This document shows, piece by piece, positions 6,314 to 9,841 of a DNA stretch of 9,841 bases. A model generated the notes under the pieces. That model was given only the letters and a program-made list of their open reading frames with translations, did no database searches and was not told where the DNA came from. The position numbers and the translations under genes are program-made. The DNA lies in contig PKXB01000071.1 of NCBI GenBank assembly GCA_003133345.1, positions 329-10,169 on the forward strand, given 5' to 3'. Each line of letters begins with the position of its first letter. Position 1 is the first letter of the stretch. Source of the DNA: Hyphomicrobiales bacterium. Lineage in GTDB: Bacteria > Pseudomonadota > Alphaproteobacteria > Rhizobiales > Xanthobacteraceae.

Positions 6314-6610
6314 ATGCGCATGATGCTTCGATTTACTCTTCCTGTAGAAAAGGGAAACCAGGCCTTCAAGGACGGTTCGCTCGGAAAAACGTTGGAGTCG
6401 ATAATGAATAAACTCAAACCGGAGGCCGCTTACTTCGGGCCATCGGATGGGATGCGCAGCGGAATGATGTTTTTTGATCTCGCCGAGGCGTCGCAGATTG
6501 TCGAGATTGCCGAACCGCTCTTTTCAAATCTCAATGCAGCAGTCGAGATCGTGCCGGTCATGACGGGAGACGATCTGCGCAAGGGCATTGCGAAGACGAC
6601 CTCAAAGTGA
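6314..6610 (+). CDS. Conserved small protein of unknown function (98 residues)
   Basis: A 98-residue protein preceded by a near-perfect ribosome binding site, AGGAGG (6303-6308), which fixes the ATG at 6314. I recall similar proteins of about this length (an RFxxPVExGN start, a KPEAAYF centre, then a FFDL...S-Q-I-x-x-IAEP segment and a conserved V-M-T near the end) as conserved hypotheticals in soil Proteobacteria and Acidobacteria, sometimes misnamed pantothenate synthetase. The alternation of short strands and helices would fit a small ferredoxin-like (dimeric alpha-beta barrel) fold, which is inference. There is no signal peptide, membrane span or catalytic motif. Codon use is unlike its neighbours: by hand count 36 of 98 codons end in A or T, against 8 in the first 60 of bioA, suggesting acquisition or low expression. 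It has its own upstream gap and ends 17 bases from the convergent bioD stop. Confidence 0.78.
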   Translation: MRMMLRFTLPVEKGNQAFKDGSLGKTLESIMNKLKPEAAYFGPSDGMRSGMMFFDLAEASQIVEIAEPLFSNLNAAVEIVPVMTGDDLRKGIAKTTSK

Positions 6611-6627
6611 ACCAGCTAGCGCTGCGT

Positions 6628-7305
6628 CTATAAGAGCGCGGCGATTTTCGCGAAGGCCGGATGCTGATTGATGCCGCCCGGCAGCCGCGGCAGGCCGATC
6701 ACGCCGGTGCCATGCGCGAAGCGGGCGATGCTGGCGACGGTGTCGTCAAGCTCGACCGGATTGCGCTCGCTCTCGCTCACCACGATCGCCGCAATCTTCA
6801 AATGGCGCTGCGCCAGCACGTCGAGCGCGGTGAGGGTGTGGCTGATGGTGCCGAGATAGCCGCCGACCACCAGCAGCAGCGGTATCTGCAGCGCCGCCAT
6901 CAAGTCGAGCACCGTGCGCTCGCCATCGAGTGGCACCATGATGCCGCCGACGCCCTCGATGAACAGGATGCCGGTCTCAGCATCGATCGCCTTGCGGCTG
7001 AACGCGATCAACTGCGCGAAGTCGATGCTGCGGCCTTCGCGCGCGGCGGCGAGATCGGGCGACAGCGGCGCGCGAAAACGCCAGGGCGCGATGGAAGAGA
7101 TTTCATCGGCCGACACCGCCCGCCCGAGCGCACCGAGCAGCACCGCCGGATCGCTGGTCTCGACCACGGAAGGATCATAGCCGCTCACCACCGGCTTGAG
7201 CGCGTGCACGGCCTGGCCCGCCTCGCGCAGATAGCGGATCAGCCCGGCGGTGACGAACGTCTTGCCGATGTCGGTGCCGGTCGAGGTGACGAAATAAGCG
7301 CTCAC
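6628..7305 (-). CDS. bioD: Dethiobiotin synthase
   Basis: ATP-dependent dethiobiotin synthetase (EC 6.3.3.3) carboxylates 7,8-diaminopelargonate (DAPA) with CO2 and closes the ureido ring, the penultimate biotin step. The 225-residue protein has the P-loop region TSTGTDIGKT (7-16; Lys15, Thr16), the substrate-binding KPVVSG (Lys37), SPDLAAAREG (82-91) and IEGVGG (116-121, Glu117). Ser8 stands where many BioD proteins have the first Gly of the loop. The start is GTG at 7305: it gives the standard MSAYFVTS N-terminus, whereas longer reading in this frame, back to 7491, is only the antisense of bioF. A single base separates it from the bioF TAA, so translation is almost certainly coupled. Function is firm; the usual length is about 220-230. 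Confidence 0.95.
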   Translation of the reverse strand: MSAYFVTSTGTDIGKTFVTAGLIRYLREAGQAVHALKPVVSGYDPSVVETSDPAVLLGALGRAVSADEISSIAPWRFRAPLSPDLAAAREGRSIDFAQLIAFSRKAIDAETGILFIEGVGGIMVPLDGERTVLDLMAALQIPLLLVVGGYLGTISHTLTALDVLAQRHLKIAAIVVSESERNPVELDDTVASIARFAHGTGVIGLPRLPGGINQHPAFAKIAALL

Positions 7306-7306
7306 G

Positions 7307-8461
7307 TTAATGCGCCATGATCTTGTTGCGCACGAGCTCCGCGAGCCGCGCGATCGCATCGTCGGGATGCTGCGCGGTGAACGTGAGCCGCAGGCGCGCG
7401 GTGCCGGGCGGCACCGACGGCGGACGTATGGCGGCGGCGAGGTAGCCTTCCTCGGCGAGCAGGCGGGAGGCCGCCAGCGTTTTCTCCTCATCGCCGATGA
7501 TTACCGGCACGATCGGGCTTTGCGCGTCTGGCAGGCTGGCGGCCTTGGTGAACGCCTTTGCCTTTTGCACCGGCAGCGCGGCGTAGCCCGGCTCGCGTTC
7601 GATCAGATCGAGCGCAGCGATAGCCGCCGCCACGCACGCCGGCGGCAGCCCGGTCGAATAGATCAGCGTGCGCGCGCGATTGCGGATCAAGTCAATCACG
7701 GCCTCGGAAGCGCACAGATAGCCGCCATAGGCGCCGACCGCCTTCGACAGCGTGCCCATCTGCAGTGGGATTGGGATATGCGTGTTGCCCACGAAGCTCG
7801 AGCCGCGCCCGCCGCCGACCACGCCCAGCCCGTGCGCGTCGTCCGACATCAGCCATGTATCGTGCTCGTTGGCGAGCGCCAGCAGCTCGGCAAGCGGCGC
7901 CAGATCGCCGTCCATGGAGAACACGCCGTCGGTCACGATCAGCGCATGATCGTGCTCGGCGCGATGCGCCTCGAGCAATTCGCGCGCATGCGCGACGTCG
8001 TTGTGGCGGAAGGTCATCACCTTGCCGCTCGACAATTGCGCGCCGGCCAACAGGCAGGCGTGCGACAGCTCGTCCGCCAGCACCAGCCCGTCGCGCCCGA
8101 TTAGCACCGGAATGATGCCGGCATTGGCGAGATAGCCGGAACCGAACACCACGGCGGCCTCCGTCTTCTTGATGCGGGCGAGGCGCGCTTCCAGTTGCGC
8201 GTAGAGCGGGTGGTTGCCGGTCACCAGGCGCGAGGCGCCCGAGCCGGCGCCATATTTCTCGATCGCGGCGATCGCCGCTTGCTTGATGGCGGGGTGCTGG
8301 GTCAGGTTGAGATAGTCGTTACAGGAAAACGACAGCAGCCGCTTGCCGTCGCGCTCGACCCAGATGCCGTCCTCGCGCACGGTCTCGGCCAGCACCCGGC
8401 GCAGATGGCGGCGCTGCAAATCGTCAAGCTTTTCTTGCGCGAATTGATCGAGTGAGTGCAC
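7307..8461 (-). CDS. bioF: 8-amino-7-oxononanoate synthase (KAPA synthase)
   Basis: PLP-dependent alpha-oxoamine synthase (EC 2.3.1.47) that joins a pimeloyl thioester to L-alanine, giving 8-amino-7-oxononanoate (KAPA), CO2 and the free thiol carrier. With the start at GTG 8461 it has 384 residues, the same length as E. coli BioF. Landmarks: SFSCNDYLNL (44-53), GSGASRLVTG (73-82), ADELSHACLL (129-138, with the PLP-stacking His134), SDDAHGLGV (206-214; Asp207 and His210), and GTLSKAVGAYGGYL (236-249) with the Schiff-base Lys240. The frame stays open to TTG at 8500 and GTG at 8494, but those starts would lie inside bioA, add an unconserved leader and overlap its start. No clear Shine-Dalgarno precedes 8461, so the start is probable rather than certain. 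First gene of a bioF-bioD pair, divergent from bioA. Confidence 0.95.
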   Translation of the reverse strand: MHSLDQFAQEKLDDLQRRHLRRVLAETVREDGIWVERDGKRLLSFSCNDYLNLTQHPAIKQAAIAAIEKYGAGSGASRLVTGNHPLYAQLEARLARIKKTEAAVVFGSGYLANAGIIPVLIGRDGLVLADELSHACLLAGAQLSSGKVMTFRHNDVAHARELLEAHRAEHDHALIVTDGVFSMDGDLAPLAELLALANEHDTWLMSDDAHGLGVVGGGRGSSFVGNTHIPIPLQMGTLSKAVGAYGGYLCASEAVIDLIRNRARTLIYSTGLPPACVAAAIAALDLIEREPGYAALPVQKAKAFTKAASLPDAQSPIVPVIIGDEEKTLAASRLLAEEGYLAAAIRPPSVPPGTARLRLTFTAQHPDDAIARLAELVRNKIMAH

Positions 8462-8480
8462 GGGTGTAGGAAAGCGCCAA
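8462..8480. promoter_or_regulatory. Minimal divergent bioF/bioA start-to-start region
   Basis: Only 19 bases separate the bioF GTG (8461, minus strand) from the bioA ATG (8481, plus strand). They contain the bioA ribosome binding site (AGGA, 8468-8471). No room exists for promoters here, so each promoter must lie within the opposite coding sequence. I saw no TTATCTATAA-type BioR box here or elsewhere in the window, nor a BirA-type operator. Confidence 0.35.
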
Positions 8481-9773
8481 ATGGCGGGCGACACCAGCAA
8501 AAAAGACGAACCGCCCGACTGGTACGCGGCCGGGCTTGAGCATGTCTGGCTGCCCTATGCCCAAATGAAGACCGCCGCGGCGCCGCTGCCGGTGGTGCGC
8601 ACGCAAGGCTCGCACATCGTGCTGGCCGACGGGCGCGTGCTGATCGACGGCATCGCGAGCTGGTGGACCGCTTGCCACGGCTATAACCAGCCGCACATTC
8701 GGCACGCGGTGGCCAAGCAACTCAAGCAAATGCCGCACGTGATGTTCGGCGGGCTGGCGCACGAGCCGGCGCTGACGCTGGCGCGGCGGCTGGCCGCGCT
8801 GCTGCCCGGTGATCTCAGCCGCGTGTTCTTTTCCGACTCCGGTTCGGTCGCGGTCGAAGTCGCGCTCAAAATGGCGGCGCAATACTGGATCAATCGCGGC
8901 GTGAAGCGGCGCAGCCAATTCGTCGCCTTCAAGGGCGGCTATCATGGCGACACCACCGGCGCCATGGCGGTAAGCGACGCCGAAGGCGGCATGCATGCGC
9001 TGTTCGCCGGATTGCTGCCACAGCATCACATCGTCGATTTGCCGGAAGATGACGGGGAAGCGGCGGCGCTCGACAAGCTGCTGGCCGAGCGCAGCGACAC
9101 CATCGCCGCCATCATCGTCGAACCGCTGGTGCAGGGTGCCGGCGGCATGAAATTTCACGACGCGGCCGTGCTCAAACGCCTGCGTGTGCTCGCCGACAAA
9201 TACGACACGCTGCTGATCTTCGACGAAGTGTTCACCGGCTTCGGCCGCACCGGCACCCTATTCGCCTGCGAGGCGGCCGGCGTAGCGCCCGACATCATCG
9301 CGCTGTCGAAGGCACTCACCGGCGGCACGCTGCCGCTGGCGGCGACCGTCGCGACGCAAAAAGTGTTCGACGTCTTCTGGTCGGACGACCCCAAGAAAGC
9401 GCTGATGCACGGACCGAGCTACATGGCCAATGCGCTCGGCTGCGCCGCTGCCAATGCCTCGCTCGATCTGTTCGAAAGCGAGCCGCGGTTGCAACAAGTT
9501 GCCGCCATTGCTTCCGCTTTGTTGCAAGGTCTGGCGCCCTGCCGCAGCATGCCCGGCGTCAAGGATGTGCGCGTGAAAGGCGCCATCGGCGTGGTCGAGA
9601 TGGAGCATATCGATGATCTCGATGCCTTGCGCGCGCGCTTCGTGGAGCAGGGCGTGTTCGTGCGGCCGTTCGGAAATATCATTTATCTCACGCCCGCTTT
9701 CACCATCGCACCCGACGAACTCAAGACATTGACCGACGCGGTGGTGAATGTCGTGCGCTCGATAAATTCATAG
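8481..9773 (+). CDS. bioA: Adenosylmethionine--8-amino-7-oxononanoate aminotransferase (DAPA synthase)
   Basis: PLP-dependent class III aminotransferase (EC 2.6.1.62) converting KAPA to DAPA, normally with S-adenosylmethionine as amino donor. The 430 residues match the family length. Specific BioA features are HVWLPYAQM (21-29), GIASWWTACHGYNQP (57-71, with the substrate-side Trp61-Trp62), FSDSGSVAVEVALKMA (117-132), FKGGYHGDTTGAMAVSD (150-166), IFDEVFTGFGRTG (246-258, Asp248 holding the PLP nitrogen), ALSKALTGG (274-282, Schiff-base Lys277), and HGPSYMANALGCAAANASL (310-328). The WW pair and HGPSYM distinguish it from other class III transaminases. The ATG has AGGA about nine bases upstream. 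It is transcribed away from bioF-bioD but completes the KAPA-to-dethiobiotin segment with them. The next gene starts 9 bases after its stop. Confidence 0.95.
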   Translation: MAGDTSKKDEPPDWYAAGLEHVWLPYAQMKTAAAPLPVVRTQGSHIVLADGRVLIDGIASWWTACHGYNQPHIRHAVAKQLKQMPHVMFGGLAHEPALTLARRLAALLPGDLSRVFFSDSGSVAVEVALKMAAQYWINRGVKRRSQFVAFKGGYHGDTTGAMAVSDAEGGMHALFAGLLPQHHIVDLPEDDGEAAALDKLLAERSDTIAAIIVEPLVQGAGGMKFHDAAVLKRLRVLADKYDTLLIFDEVFTGFGRTGTLFACEAAGVAPDIIALSKALTGGTLPLAATVATQKVFDVFWSDDPKKALMHGPSYMANALGCAAANASLDLFESEPRLQQVAAIASALLQGLAPCRSMPGVKDVRVKGAIGVVEMEHIDDLDALRARFVEQGVFVRPFGNIIYLTPAFTIAPDELKTLTDAVVNVVRSINS

Positions 9774-9782
9774 GGAGATACT

Positions 9783-9841
9783 ATGGCGCACTACACCGGA
9801 CCGGCGATCGACACGCACCATCACATCTGGCTGCGCAAGGA
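9783..9841 (+). CDS. Amidohydrolase-2 family protein, N-terminal fragment (cut by window edge)
   Basis: Nineteen complete codons from ATG 9783 to the right edge read MAHYTGPAIDTHHHIWLRK. The IDTHHHIW motif is the first metal-binding His cluster of amidohydrolase-2 (PF04909) TIM-barrel hydrolases, a group including lactonases, decarboxylases and dicarboxylate-lactone hydrolases. GGGAGA (9773-9778) is an adequate ribosome binding site directly after the bioA stop (TAG 9771-9773), so the gene is probably co-transcribed and translationally linked with bioA. The specific substrate cannot be judged from so short a fragment, and a biotin-related role should not be assumed. Confidence 0.6.
   Translation, partial: MAHYTGPAIDTHHHIWLRK

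Noticed and set aside
6619..6639. Possible bidirectional terminator between the small gene and bioD (GCGCT...AGCGC)
   Set aside because: Only a 5-bp stem with an 11-base loop and no T-run on either strand; it also extends into the end of bioD.
7306..7491. Extended N-terminus of bioD back to 7491
   Set aside because: The extra 62 residues are antisense-like Arg/Pro/Ser-rich sequence overlapping bioF, while GTG 7305 gives the standard BioD N-terminus.
7934..7954. 8-bp inverted repeat CACGATCA-5-TGATCGTG inside bioF
   Set aside because: It is fully explained by the conserved coding sequence for HDHALIV in bioF; chance pairing is the simpler reading.
7310..8104. Plus-strand open frame (264 codons) opposite bioF
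   Set aside because: Arg-, Gln- and His-rich antisense translation of conserved bioF; a codon-bias artefact.
8424..9158. Minus-strand open frame (244 codons) opposite bioA
   Set aside because: Antisense to conserved bioA codons and overlapping the start of bioF; no recognisable domain.

Overview
The window is GC-rich and densely coded, and looks like an ordinary chromosomal segment of an alphaproteobacterium, probably Hyphomicrobiales (Bradyrhizobium/Xanthobacteraceae-like). The pointers are a UbiH-type hydroxylase with a GEAAH...GAQGLNLG motif typical of this class, a phosphatidylcholine synthase (Pcs), and a dispersed-type palindromic element with a GCGCATGATC/GATCATGCGC core that I recall from Bradyrhizobium-like genomes. 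The taxonomic placement is inference from these features; no marker gene is present.

Layout. (1) Positions 1-1195, minus strand: a UbiH/UbiF-family FAD hydroxylase cut by the left edge. (2) Positions 1311-4264, plus strand: a probable operon of a PpoB2/DUF2182 metal-binding membrane protein, a DUF1326 cysteine-motif protein, phosphatidylcholine synthase and an SDR oxidoreductase. DUF1326 and pcs touch with no spacer and share a reading frame. (3) Positions 4276-4347: the palindromic repeat. (4) Positions 4430-6168, plus strand: a Qor-type NADPH:quinone oxidoreductase and a CPBP (CAAX-like) membrane protease. (5) Positions 6314-6610, plus strand: a small conserved protein of unknown function whose codon use differs from its neighbours, with a strong ribosome binding site. 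(6) Positions 6628-9773: biotin genes, with bioF-bioD on the minus strand and bioA divergent on the plus strand, the start codons only 19 bases apart. (7) Positions 9783-9841: the first 19 codons of an amidohydrolase-2 type protein.

How the genes fit together. BioF, BioA and BioD catalyse three consecutive steps: pimeloyl-thioester to KAPA, KAPA to DAPA, and DAPA to dethiobiotin. bioB and the pimelate-forming genes are not in the window. DUF2182 and DUF1326 are a recurrent pair with conserved cysteines, and the founding DUF2182 member (PpoB2) is a copper chaperone for a tyrosinase, so a metal-handling role is plausible but not shown. Their tight linkage to pcs is the most unusual feature here. 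I found no clear new defence system, mobile element, CRISPR array, tRNA or rRNA.
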